Assembly: GCA_021826505.1 (NCBI GenBank)
Contig: JAKAZV010000012.1
Span: 1-36,570, forward strand
Direction: 5' to 3'
Origin: Acidobacteriota bacterium
GTDB taxonomy: Bacteria; Acidobacteriota; Terriglobia; Terriglobales; SCQP01
Length of the DNA: 36,570 bases
The notes beneath the pieces were generated by a model, which was given only the letters and a program-made list of their open reading frames with translations, was not told the origin of the DNA and did not search any database. This document shows positions 16,041 to 23,110 of the stretch, in pieces; position 1 is the first letter of the stretch; every line of letters starts with the position of its first letter. Made by a program: the position numbers and the translations under genes.

Positions 16041-16343
16041 TTAAGCGCGATGCGCGGGCCGTCGCGTGCGCCGTTTATTCAACCGTAGCTCGATCAGCTT
16101 GCGGCGCAGGGTATTGCGGTGCATGCCCAATTCGCGGGCGGCATGGGACTGATTGCCGCGATTGCGCTCCAGCACCTGGCGCAGAAATTGCCGTTCAAAT
16201 TCCTGGCAGGCTTCGTCAAAGACAATGCCTTTTTCGACCATCTGCGAGATCAGTGTTTCCAGTTGCTGTTTCACTCGGGTTCCGGGGAGTTTACTGTAAA
16301 TGGTTAATGGAGCGGGCTGATCTGGCGTTAAACCAGCGGGCAT
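16041..16343 (-). CDS. Small Fis-like helix-turn-helix protein
   Basis: The C-terminal ~45 residues are a Fis-family DNA-binding domain: 'FLRQVLERNRGNQSHAARELGMHRNTLRRKLIEL', a helix pair followed by helix-turn-helix, as in the C-termini of Fis and NtrC-type activators. No ATPase or receiver domain is attached, so it resembles stand-alone Fis (98 residues). The ORF track extends to 16457, but that N-terminus is a Pro/Arg/Cys-rich shadow of cvpA. The ATG at 16343 gives 100 residues; a GTG near 16282 is an alternative that would avoid overlap. With the ATG it overlaps the cvpA 3' end by ~53 bases. The target genes are unknown. The tail is very basic (KRRTRRPAHR). Confidence 0.78.
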   Translation of the reverse strand: MPAGLTPDQPAPLTIYSKLPGTRVKQQLETLISQMVEKGIVFDEACQEFERQFLRQVLERNRGNQSHAARELGMHRNTLRRKLIELRLNKRRTRRPAHRA

Positions 16344-16842
16344 GCCACTGTTGCCATCCGGCCTCAAACTGGCCGCGCAGATGCGCCGGCAGGGCATGCG
16401 CGGCCCAGTAACTGATCTGCAGCAGGTCGGGCGAGAGCCGGGAGTTGTCCACGGCATGTCCGGCCAGGGGAAAAGCCGTCAGTGCAATCAGCAGCACGGC
16501 GCAGACCAGGACCCCGCGCGCCATCCCCAGCGCGGCCCCCAGTAAACGGTCAAACCAGCGCAGTCCCGCGGCTTGAATTAATTTGCGCAGCAGATGCGAA
16601 AGCAGCGCCGCCAGTAGCAGCACGCCCACGAAGATGATAATAAATCCCGCTCCGTCGCGCAGATCGGGGCTATGAATCCAGCCTCGCAGATGCCAGCCCA
16701 CCCGCCGGTATTCCCATACCCCCAGCCCGAAGGCCAGAATCGTGGCCGCCAGCATGATGAGTTCGCGCGCCAGCCCCTGCCAGAAGGCCGCAACCGTCGA
16801 AAACCCGATAATGACCAGAAAAACCCAATCCAGCCAATTCAT
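16291..16842 (-). CDS. cvpA: CvpA family membrane protein
   Basis: The 183-residue protein has four predicted membrane helices: 'WVFLVIIGFSTVAAFW', 'IMLAATILAFGLGVW', 'GFIIIFVGVLLLAALLSHLL' and 'ARGVLVCAVLLIALTAF'. 'MNWLDWVFLVIIGFS' and 'DRLLGAALGMARGVLV' match the CvpA signature. CvpA was named for colicin V production in E. coli and affects envelope stress tolerance and biofilm formation in several species; its biochemical role is unsettled. It lies between purC and the Fis-like gene on the same strand, with its 3' end overlapping the latter. In other bacteria cvpA is often next to purine genes (e.g. purF), and here it follows purC. Confidence 0.88.
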   Translation of the reverse strand: MNWLDWVFLVIIGFSTVAAFWQGLARELIMLAATILAFGLGVWEYRRVGWHLRGWIHSPDLRDGAGFIIIFVGVLLLAALLSHLLRKLIQAAGLRWFDRLLGAALGMARGVLVCAVLLIALTAFPLAGHAVDNSRLSPDLLQISYWAAHALPAHLRGQFEAGWQQWHARWFNARSARSINHLQ

Positions 16843-16901
16843 AGCCCTGCCCGCAGAACCGAGTCTAGCAGGATTTCATGCCCGTGTTGCGACAAGAAAT
16901 C

Positions 16902-16921
16902 GATGCGAAAAAGATCGCATC
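16902..16921 (-). other. Hairpin between purC and cvpA
   Basis: GATGCGA-N6-TCGCATC is a perfect 7-bp inverted repeat, 23 bases after the purC stop. On the minus strand it is followed by 'gatttcttg', only mildly T-rich, so it is at most a weak terminator. Confidence 0.3.
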
Positions 16922-16944
16922 TCAAGCCGCGGCGCCGCTCGTCG

Positions 16945-17841
16945 TTACGAAAGAGGATGCCCAGCCACCCATTCGTAGGCTTCCCGGTATTTAGCCGTGG
17001 TTGCGGCCACTACCTTTGCGGGCAGCTCCGGCCCGGGCGGCTGCTTATTCCAGCTCAGTGTTTCCAGATAATCGCGCACATACTGTTTATCAAACGATTC
17101 CTGCCCGTGGCCGGGGGCGTACCGGGCGCGCGGCCAGTAGCGGGAAGAATCGGGCGTCAGGACTTCATCGGCCAAAATCAGCGGCCCGCCCGCGGCCGCG
17201 CGGCCAAATTCAAATTTGGTATCGGCCAGAATCAGCCCTCGCGCCTCGGCATGCGTGGCGGCGCGGCGGTAAATTTCCAGGCTCAGCCGCGCCAGTTCGG
17301 CGGCATCGGCCGCGCCCACCAGTTGCGCCGCCTGCGTCGGCGAAATATTTTCATCATGCCCGGTCTGTGCCTTGGTGCTGGGGGTAAATAAGGGGGTGGG
17401 CAGGCGGTCGGATTCGCGCAGTCCCGGCGGCAGCTGAATGCCGCAGACCGACTGGCTGCGCTGATATTCTTTCCAGCCCGAACCGGCCAGATAGCCGCGC
17501 ACCACGCACTCGATTGGCATCATTTGCAGCTTGCGCACCAGCATCGAGCGGCCGCGCAGGGCCCCGGCATAGGGCTGGGCGGCGGCGGGAAAATCCTCGG
17601 TCCGCGCGCTGATCAGATGGTTGGGCACCACATCCGCCAGCAGATCGAACCAGAAAAGTGAAAGCTGGGTAAGAACCCGGCCCTTTTCCGGAATCGGAGT
17701 GGGCAGCACCACATCAAAGGCCGAAAGCCGGTCGCTGGCCACCAGCAGCAAGCGGTCGCCAAAATCATAAATGTCCCTCACCTTGCCGCGGGAAAGCAGC
17801 TGCAGGCCGGGAAAATCGCTTTGCATGAGCGTCTCTGACAT
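16945..17841 (-). CDS. purC: Phosphoribosylaminoimidazole-succinocarboxamide synthase
   Basis: SAICAR synthetase ligates aspartate to CAIR with ATP in de novo purine synthesis. Conserved blocks are 'LLSRGKVRDIYDFGDRLLLVASDRLSAFDVVLPTPIPEKG', 'IECVVRGYLAGSGWKEY', 'FTPSTKAQTGHDENIS', 'LILADTKFEFG' and 'DEVLTPDSSRYWP' (each read in part). The product is 298 residues from the ATG at 17841, close to the eukaryote-like longer bacterial form. The ORF-track start at 17970 adds 43 residues that overlap the truncated PIN gene and is rejected; the ATG at 17826 is also possible. No other pur gene is nearby. Confidence 0.96.
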   Translation of the reverse strand: MSETLMQSDFPGLQLLSRGKVRDIYDFGDRLLLVASDRLSAFDVVLPTPIPEKGRVLTQLSLFWFDLLADVVPNHLISARTEDFPAAAQPYAGALRGRSMLVRKLQMMPIECVVRGYLAGSGWKEYQRSQSVCGIQLPPGLRESDRLPTPLFTPSTKAQTGHDENISPTQAAQLVGAADAAELARLSLEIYRRAATHAEARGLILADTKFEFGRAAAGGPLILADEVLTPDSSRYWPRARYAPGHGQESFDKQYVRDYLETLSWNKQPPGPELPAKVVAATTAKYREAYEWVAGHPLS

Positions 17842-17870
17842 AAATGGTTCAAGCCATCCTCGGGGAAAAA

Positions 17871-18146
17871 TTAGGGCAGACGCAACCGTTGTGTCACTGC
17901 CGGCCCCAGTCGGGAAAAATGTTTTAAATTCCAAGTATAAATAATATCGGCTTGAAATTTGAGGGCGCATCGCGCGATGAGAGCGTCATAAATCGCGCCG
18001 CCAGGAATTTCGTATTCCCCTGCTTCCGCTGGAACCGCGTCATAGTCACCCAGATCGAGCGTGATTGGATGAAATTGTGTGCGGATATCCAGAATCTGCT
18101 GATGCACCGGAGCCGCTGGCAAATCCGAAGGTTTTGGCAAAAGCAT
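17871..18146 (-). pseudogene. Truncated PIN-domain (VapC-like) toxin remnant
   Basis: The 91-residue reading frame matches only the C-terminal half of a PIN-domain ribonuclease: 'PGGAIYDALIARCALKFQAD' holds a conserved acidic residue, and 'TWNLKHFSRLG' matches the last strand region. The N-terminal half, with the first catalytic Asp and the Glu, is missing. The frame is closed by a TAG about 40 bases upstream, before any start for a full protein. No antitoxin lies next to it. The upstream sequence turns directly into the 11-bp repeat cluster, which suggests a deletion or rearrangement at that boundary. It is probably inactive. Confidence 0.7.
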
Positions 18147-18177
18147 GTTCCAACGCAGGTATGGTGCGGATGGTGGT

Positions 18178-18285
18178 GGCTGTAGCTAGGCTGTAGGTAG
18201 GCTGTAGGTAGAAAAACGTGTCTACCTACAGCCTTAAGTTTAATATATTCAAGGGTTTAGCTCATGGCTGTAGGTACTGTAGGTA
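18178..18285. repeat. Cluster of GGCTGTAGGTA 11-bp repeats with inverted copy
   Basis: Three tandem 11-bp units lie at 18178-18188 (ggctgtagcta), 18189-18199 and 18200-18210 (both ggctgtaggta). An inverted copy follows at 18222-18233, so GGCTGTAGGTAG-N10-CTACCTACAGCC forms a perfect 12-bp hairpin. A further copy at 18266-18276 is followed by a partial one at 18277-18285. The 11-bp period is about one helical turn. It lies between smc and the truncated PIN gene. The function is unknown. Confidence 0.85.
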
Positions 18286-18369
18286 AAAAATCAGCATTTT
18301 CCTATTCTCAGGCAGGATATTTTTGCGAAATGATTTCGCGTAAAAAAATGCGGCGATGCCGCTTCGTCG

Positions 18370-21300
18370 TCACCCGGCCCGCTTGACGGCTTCCTCTAAT
18401 CGCACCGAGACTATGCGCGAAACCCCCGACTGCGGCATGGTCACTCCGTAGAGCAGCGGCGCGATTTCCATGGTTTTGCGGCTGTGGGTAATGATGATGA
18501 ACTGAGTCTGCGCGCTCATTTCCCGCACCATTTGCGTAAAGCGGCCGATATTGGCGTCGTCGAGCGGCGCGTCCACTTCGTCCAGCACGCAGAAGGGGCT
18601 GGGCTGGAAGCGGAAGACGGCGACCAGCAGCGCCAGCGCGGTCATGGCTTTTTCCCCGCCCGAGAGCAGCATGGCGTTCTGCAATTTTTTGCCCGGCGGC
18701 TGGGCCACGATATCCACTCCGCCCTCGGGATTATTTTCCGCGTCGGTCAGGCGCAAAAAGCCCTGGCCTCCGCCAAACAGAGTGCGGAAAGTTTCCTGAA
18801 AATAGGCATTGATTTTTTCAAACGCCTCGGCGAACTGCTGCCGTGTGACGGTGTCAATTTCCTGAATCGCCTTTTGCGTATCGGCGATGGAATCGAACAA
18901 GTCCTTGCGCTGGGTTTCCAGGAACTGATGGCGTTGCTCGGTCTCCTGAAATTCCTCCAGCGCCATCAGGTTGACCGGTCCCAGATGCTCAATGCGATTG
19001 TGGAGTTCGCGCACTTCCTCGGCCGCCGCCGCTATAACCGCCGCATCGGGAATTTCCGCGGGAATCAGATCCGGGCTCAATTCCTGGCCGAGGTCGTGCA
19101 GAAAGGTCTGGGCCAGATGCTCAAGATCGGAAGCCATGCGCGCCAGCCGCACCTCGCAGCCATTTTGCCGTTCCCGCAGTCCATCCCAGGTCGTGCGCAA
19201 GGCCTGAATTTCGGGTTCCAGTTCCCGCAGCCGGGCGCGCTGGGCATCCAGCGCCGTGGCTTCTTTAGCCTGGAGTTCCGCTTGCTGATCGCGCTGCAGG
19301 GTCATGACGGCTACGGCTTCCTGGCTGGCCAGAATCGCCGCCGAAAGCTCCTGGCGCCGCCGTTCGGCTTCTTCCGCCTCCTGCTGGTGGCGTAGCGCTT
19401 GCTGCTCCAGATCGCGCAGCCGGGCTTCCAGGCGCTGCAATTGCCCGGTCAGCGCCAGCGAGCGCTCCTCCAAACGGGCTAGTTCGGACTGGGTTGCCGC
19501 CTGATGCTGACCGGCTTCTTCCCGCCGCAGCCGCGCGGCATGGCTGGCGTCGGCCAATTGCTGCTGTTCGGTTTCCGCCGCATTCCGGGCCTGATCGGCG
19601 GCCAGGCGCTGCTGGCGCAGTGTCTCCAGGCGCGCCTCCGTCGCCCGCCGCTCGTTCTGACCGCGCTCCAACTCGCCTGCCAATTGCCGCTGGCGGTCCA
19701 TGGCGCGAGTCCATTCCCGCCCCGCCTGTTCGAGCAGTTGCCGGTTGGCCAGAGTTTCTTTTTCCACTTCATGCGCCCCGGCCTGCAGCGCTTGATTTTC
19801 GCCTTCGGCGGCGGCCAGTTCGGCCTCCAGCGCCGTAATGCGAAGCTCCAGTTTTTCCAGATTTTCGCGCACCTCTTCTTCGTTGCGCGTGGTTTCGCGC
19901 AGCTCCCTTTTCAGCGAGAGCGGACCCACGCCGGAGCGCACCCCGCCGCTGACCGTCTGGCGATGAAAGCACTCACCCTGGGCGGTCAGAAAATATGCCC
20001 GCGGGTTCTCGCCCGCCAGCCGCCGGGCCAGCTCGCCTTGGGGAACGATGTAGCCGCTGCCTAGCTTGGGCAGAATGTGTTCAAGCGACTGGCCAAATCC
20101 ATTTAATATGCGCACACATTTTTTCAGCGGCAGTGGGCGTTCGCCGCCGCCCGCCTCTGGATCGGGGCCGGCGCCGATCTCGCCGGGTGAGAACATGGAA
20201 TATTGGCCGTCCTGGGGGTGCACCAGAAAGGTGACCCGGCCTTGCGCATCCTGCCGCACAATCCCCAGGCCGGCATCGGCCTCATCCCAGTTGTGCACCA
20301 CCACGTAATTCAATTCATCCCGTAAAAACTCTTCCACCACGGCCTCATACGCGGGGTCCACTTCCAGAAAATCGGCCAGCACTCCCAGCGGGCGAAATCC
20401 GCCCGCCTGGCCTGCGGGCTGAAATAGATTGCGCACCGCCTCGCTGCTGTAGCCATGGTGGGCGATCATTTCTTCCAGCGAGCGGCACCGGGCCTGCGCA
20501 TCCGCCTTGCGCGCGCGCAGTTCTTCCCTGCGCGGCTTGAGCTGGCGCAATTCCTCCCGTGCGGCCGTCAGTTGCTCCGCCACCGCGGCTTGCCGCCGGG
20601 CCAGCTCGCTATGGGTCTGTTGCAGGCTATGCCCGTTCGCTTCCAGCTCCCGCCGGCGCGCTTCGTGCGCCTCGGCTTCGGCGCGCGCCGCCGTTTGCTC
20701 CTCGTTGCAGCGGGTTAACTGGCGATCGAGGACCGCCGCCGCGGCTTCATTTTCCGCCGCCTGATGCCCCAGCGCCGAAATTTCACTTAAGGTTTGCAGC
20801 AGCCGGAGGCGCAATGCCTCGCTTTGCTGTTCCAGTTCCGCCGCCAGTTGCGCCTCCCGCTGGCTGGCGGCGCAGGCTTCCTGATGGCGCATGCGCGCGG
20901 TTTCAACTTCCCCGGCCAGCGCCTGGGAATCCTGTCCCAACCGGGACTGTTCCTCGCTTAACTCCGCCCGCTGGCCGGCCAGGCCTTGCAGCGCGGCTTC
21001 CCGCACCGTCTGCTGGCGCGCCAGATCCTCAATCTGCTGCCGGTGGAATGCCATCTGGCTCTGGGCGCGGTCGCATTCCAAAGTCAGCCGGTTCAATTCC
21101 ATTTCCGCCGCCCGCAGCCGGACTTCATGCTCCTGCGCGGTCTGCTGGGTCTGGGCGCGATCGGCATCGAGTTGCCGCACGCGCCCCTGCGCGGCTTCGG
21201 CTTCGCCGCGCAACTGCTCGAACTCGGCCTGGCATTCGGTTTGCTGGCGCCCAAGCACGCCGGCCTGGGACACCAGCACATACCGCAATTTATGGTCGTG

Positions 21301-22152
21301 TTCGGCTTTCAATTCCCCATAGCGCCGTGCCTTCGCCGCCTGCCGCTTGAGCGAAGCCATCTGGCGGGTGACTTCCTCGAAAATATCGTTAATCCGGGCG
21401 AGATTCTGGCGCGCCGATTCCAGCTTGGCCTCGGCTAGCTTTCGCTTGGCTTTATATTTGGTGACTCCGGCAGCTTCTTCGATAATGCTGCGGCGTTCGT
21501 ATGGCTTGGCCGCCAGAAGTTGCCCAATCCGGCCCTGCTCGATGATGGCATAGGATTCCGGTCCCAGCCCGGTGCCCATGAATATGTCTTGAATGTCGCG
21601 CAGGCGGCAGGGACGGCCGTTGAGCAGATATTCGCTGTCGCCGCTGCGGAACAGCCGCCGGGTGACCACCACCTCGCCTGCCCGCTGCTGGGTGGGAAAT
21701 TTGCGCCGCTTGCGAATGCTCAACACCACCGCGCCAGTGGTAACGGCGCTTTCCGTTTGCCCGTCCGCATCGGACACAGTCTCATTTACCGGACCCGCGG
21801 AGGCCGGCGCGGTCTCGGCCGTTTCCCAGCCGTCTTCGATTTCTATCGCCGGGTCTTCCACATCTTCGTTGGTTTGATAGACCTCGGGATCAATCAGTGT
21901 CAGGCTGACCTCGGCCAGGCCGCTGGCGGTCCGGTCGCGGCTGCCGGCAAAGATCACATCTTCCATGCGCTGGCCGCGCAGCGATTTGACCGATTGTTCG
22001 CCCAGCACCCAGCCGATGGCATCGGCGACGTTGGATTTTCCGCAGCCATTGGGCCCTACCACCCCCGCCACGCCATGGCCGGGGAACTGCAGTTCGGTGC
22101 GGTCGCAAAACGATTTAAAGCCTTGAATTTGCAGCTTTTTAATTTTCAGCAC
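18370..22152 (-). CDS. smc: Chromosome segregation protein SMC
   Basis: SMC is the ATPase of the bacterial condensin (with ScpA and ScpB) that compacts and separates chromosomes. GGGAGG (22160-22165) with a 7-base spacer selects the GTG at 22152, not the ORF-track GTG at 22272. The product is 1,260 residues. It has Walker A 'GPNGCGKSN' (33-41), a long coiled coil, a hinge around 'GYSSEAVRNLF...FRPLGVLADFLEV', a return coiled coil, signature 'LSGGEKAMTALALL' and Walker B 'FCVLDEVDAPLDD'. An acidic insert of ~70 residues (about 89-158, 'NEDVEDPAIEIEDGWETAE...') lies in the N-terminal head before 'VVVTRRLFRSG', where usual SMCs have 10-15 residues. The gene appears to be transcribed alone. Confidence 0.97.
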   Translation of the reverse strand: MLKIKKLQIQGFKSFCDRTELQFPGHGVAGVVGPNGCGKSNVADAIGWVLGEQSVKSLRGQRMEDVIFAGSRDRTASGLAEVSLTLIDPEVYQTNEDVEDPAIEIEDGWETAETAPASAGPVNETVSDADGQTESAVTTGAVVLSIRKRRKFPTQQRAGEVVVTRRLFRSGDSEYLLNGRPCRLRDIQDIFMGTGLGPESYAIIEQGRIGQLLAAKPYERRSIIEEAAGVTKYKAKRKLAEAKLESARQNLARINDIFEEVTRQMASLKRQAAKARRYGELKAEHDHKLRYVLVSQAGVLGRQQTECQAEFEQLRGEAEAAQGRVRQLDADRAQTQQTAQEHEVRLRAAEMELNRLTLECDRAQSQMAFHRQQIEDLARQQTVREAALQGLAGQRAELSEEQSRLGQDSQALAGEVETARMRHQEACAASQREAQLAAELEQQSEALRLRLLQTLSEISALGHQAAENEAAAAVLDRQLTRCNEEQTAARAEAEAHEARRRELEANGHSLQQTHSELARRQAAVAEQLTAAREELRQLKPRREELRARKADAQARCRSLEEMIAHHGYSSEAVRNLFQPAGQAGGFRPLGVLADFLEVDPAYEAVVEEFLRDELNYVVVHNWDEADAGLGIVRQDAQGRVTFLVHPQDGQYSMFSPGEIGAGPDPEAGGGERPLPLKKCVRILNGFGQSLEHILPKLGSGYIVPQGELARRLAGENPRAYFLTAQGECFHRQTVSGGVRSGVGPLSLKRELRETTRNEEEVRENLEKLELRITALEAELAAAEGENQALQAGAHEVEKETLANRQLLEQAGREWTRAMDRQRQLAGELERGQNERRATEARLETLRQQRLAADQARNAAETEQQQLADASHAARLRREEAGQHQAATQSELARLEERSLALTGQLQRLEARLRDLEQQALRHQQEAEEAERRRQELSAAILASQEAVAVMTLQRDQQAELQAKEATALDAQRARLRELEPEIQALRTTWDGLRERQNGCEVRLARMASDLEHLAQTFLHDLGQELSPDLIPAEIPDAAVIAAAAEEVRELHNRIEHLGPVNLMALEEFQETEQRHQFLETQRKDLFDSIADTQKAIQEIDTVTRQQFAEAFEKINAYFQETFRTLFGGGQGFLRLTDAENNPEGGVDIVAQPPGKKLQNAMLLSGGEKAMTALALLVAVFRFQPSPFCVLDEVDAPLDDANIGRFTQMVREMSAQTQFIIITHSRKTMEIAPLLYGVTMPQSGVSRIVSVRLEEAVKRAG

Positions 22153-22284
22153 GGCACATCCTCCCAGGCCGCCGCCTTCCCAGCCGGCCGCATCCACAGC
22201 ATTTCGAGTCACGCGACGAGACAGCCACAATATATCGTGGGTCTGTGGCAAAGACAAGAAAAACAAATCCACAGGGCAAAATAT

Positions 22285-22312
22285 AAAATAGTGCCCTTCA
22301 CTCTTGCGTCAA
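22285..22312 (-). promoter_or_regulatory. Candidate smc promoter
   Basis: On the minus strand TTGACG (22307-22312), a 16-base spacer and TATTTT (22285-22290) form a plausible sigma-70 promoter. It predicts a leader of about 125 bases before the GTG, which agrees with the internal start chosen for smc. Confidence 0.5.
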
Positions 22313-22395
22313 GAGGCGTTGTTCTCAATTAAAATGCATGAAATGTAGCGGAAAATGCCGGTAGCTGCAAGAAGCATACCATAATTGAATTCCCG

Positions 22396-22779
22396 TCAAG
22401 CCAACTCGACCCGTACCTGGCCGACAGGGTCCGCCAGGGCATGATCGCAGGTCAACAGCGTCGCATCCAGAGCTTCCGCGAGGGCCACATAGCAGGCGTC
22501 GTAAGCGGTTAAATGATCACGTAATTGCCAGATGCGGGGCAAAACAATCCAATGCGCATACCGGCGCAGGGGAAGATCGAGCAGAATGCCCCAGGCCTGC
22601 GCGGCGTGTTCCGTGGTTAAAATCTTTTTCTGACAATAGCGCCGGAGCGCCTGTAAGACTTCCAAATCGAGTAGATGCGGGACATGCAGTGTTTCGGCAA
22701 AAATCCGTTTCTCCACGCGTTCGCCCGTGGGAGTTCGCAGAAGTAGTTCCAGCAGCGCGGACGCATCTAGCACGATCAA
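22396..22779 (-). CDS. vapC: PIN-domain toxin, VapC family
   Basis: The 127-residue PIN ribonuclease is complete: Asp5 ('VLDASALLE'), Glu40 ('LDLEVLQAL'), Asp94 ('AYDACYVALAEAL') and Asp112 ('TCDHAL') are the four acidic metal-binding residues of the family. VapC toxins cleave tRNA or rRNA when freed from their antitoxin. The ATG overlaps the antitoxin TGA by four bases (ATGA), the typical coupled arrangement with the antitoxin first. It ends in a 243-base gap before the smc GTG. Confidence 0.92.
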   Translation of the reverse strand: MIVLDASALLELLLRTPTGERVEKRIFAETLHVPHLLDLEVLQALRRYCQKKILTTEHAAQAWGILLDLPLRRYAHWIVLPRIWQLRDHLTAYDACYVALAEALDATLLTCDHALADPVGQVRVELA

Positions 22780-23006
22780 TGGCTGCTTCTTTCGCGGCGA
22801 ATGATTTGCGCGGGCGTTGGGCGCGGCGCCACGCGCGGCAGTTGCGCCAGGCGCTTGCGAAGTTCTTCAAGGGTGGGCCGTTCGAGCGACTGGCCAATTT
22901 CAGCCAGAAGATATTCTGAAAGCGACATGCCGGCCATGGCGGCGCGCGATTTCAACTCCCGGTGCCAGGCATCGGGCACATTGCGGATTTGCACCATGAC
23001 GGCCAT
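22776..23006 (-). CDS. vapB: FitA/VapB-type ribbon-helix-helix antitoxin
   Basis: The N-terminus 'MVQIRNVPDAWHRELKSRAAMAG' and 'SLSEYLLAEI' form a ribbon-helix-helix DNA-binding domain of the FitA type. The C-terminal half ('LEELRKRLAQLP...TPAQIIRRER') is the toxin-wrapping tail. The ORF track starts at 23036, but that ATG overlaps the -35 of a good promoter. The ATG at 23006 gives 76 residues and sits six bases after a -10, hence a leaderless mRNA; the ATG at 22997 is a close alternative. It likely represses its own operon as a complex with VapC. Confidence 0.88.
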   Translation of the reverse strand: MAVMVQIRNVPDAWHRELKSRAAMAGMSLSEYLLAEIGQSLERPTLEELRKRLAQLPRVAPRPTPAQIIRRERSSH

Positions 23007-23012
23007 GTCAAA

Positions 23013-23041
23013 AGAATACCCCCATGCAAAACGCATATCAA
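23013..23041 (-). promoter_or_regulatory. Leaderless-type promoter of vapBC
   Basis: On the minus strand TTGATA (23036-23041), a 17-base spacer, TATTCT (23013-23018) and six bases lead straight to the ATG at 23006. The transcript would begin at or beside the start codon. No Shine-Dalgarno is present. Confidence 0.6.
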
Positions 23042-23054
23042 TTTAAAAGGCAAC

Positions 23055-23086
23055 AAAAAGGGCGGCCCGTGGGGGCCGCCCTTTTT
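23055..23086 (-). terminator. Strong terminator of the TonB-dependent receptor gene
   Basis: AAAAAGGGCGGCC / GGCCGCCCTTTTT is a perfect 13-bp stem with a 6-base loop, lying 25 bases beyond the receptor stop. The T-run in the right arm continues as TTTTTGTT on the minus strand. It is symmetrical and could work in both directions, insulating vapBC. Confidence 0.88.
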
Positions 23087-23110
23087 GGCAGTCAAGCTTA
23101 CGATTCCCGG

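Noticed and set aside
18178-18285. CRISPR array
   Set aside because: Repeats are only 11 bp, mostly tandem without spacers, and no cas gene is nearby.
20559-21350. 263-residue + strand ORF inside smc
   Set aside because: It is a Pro/Arg/Ala-rich antisense frame of the coiled-coil region, typical of a GC-rich shadow.
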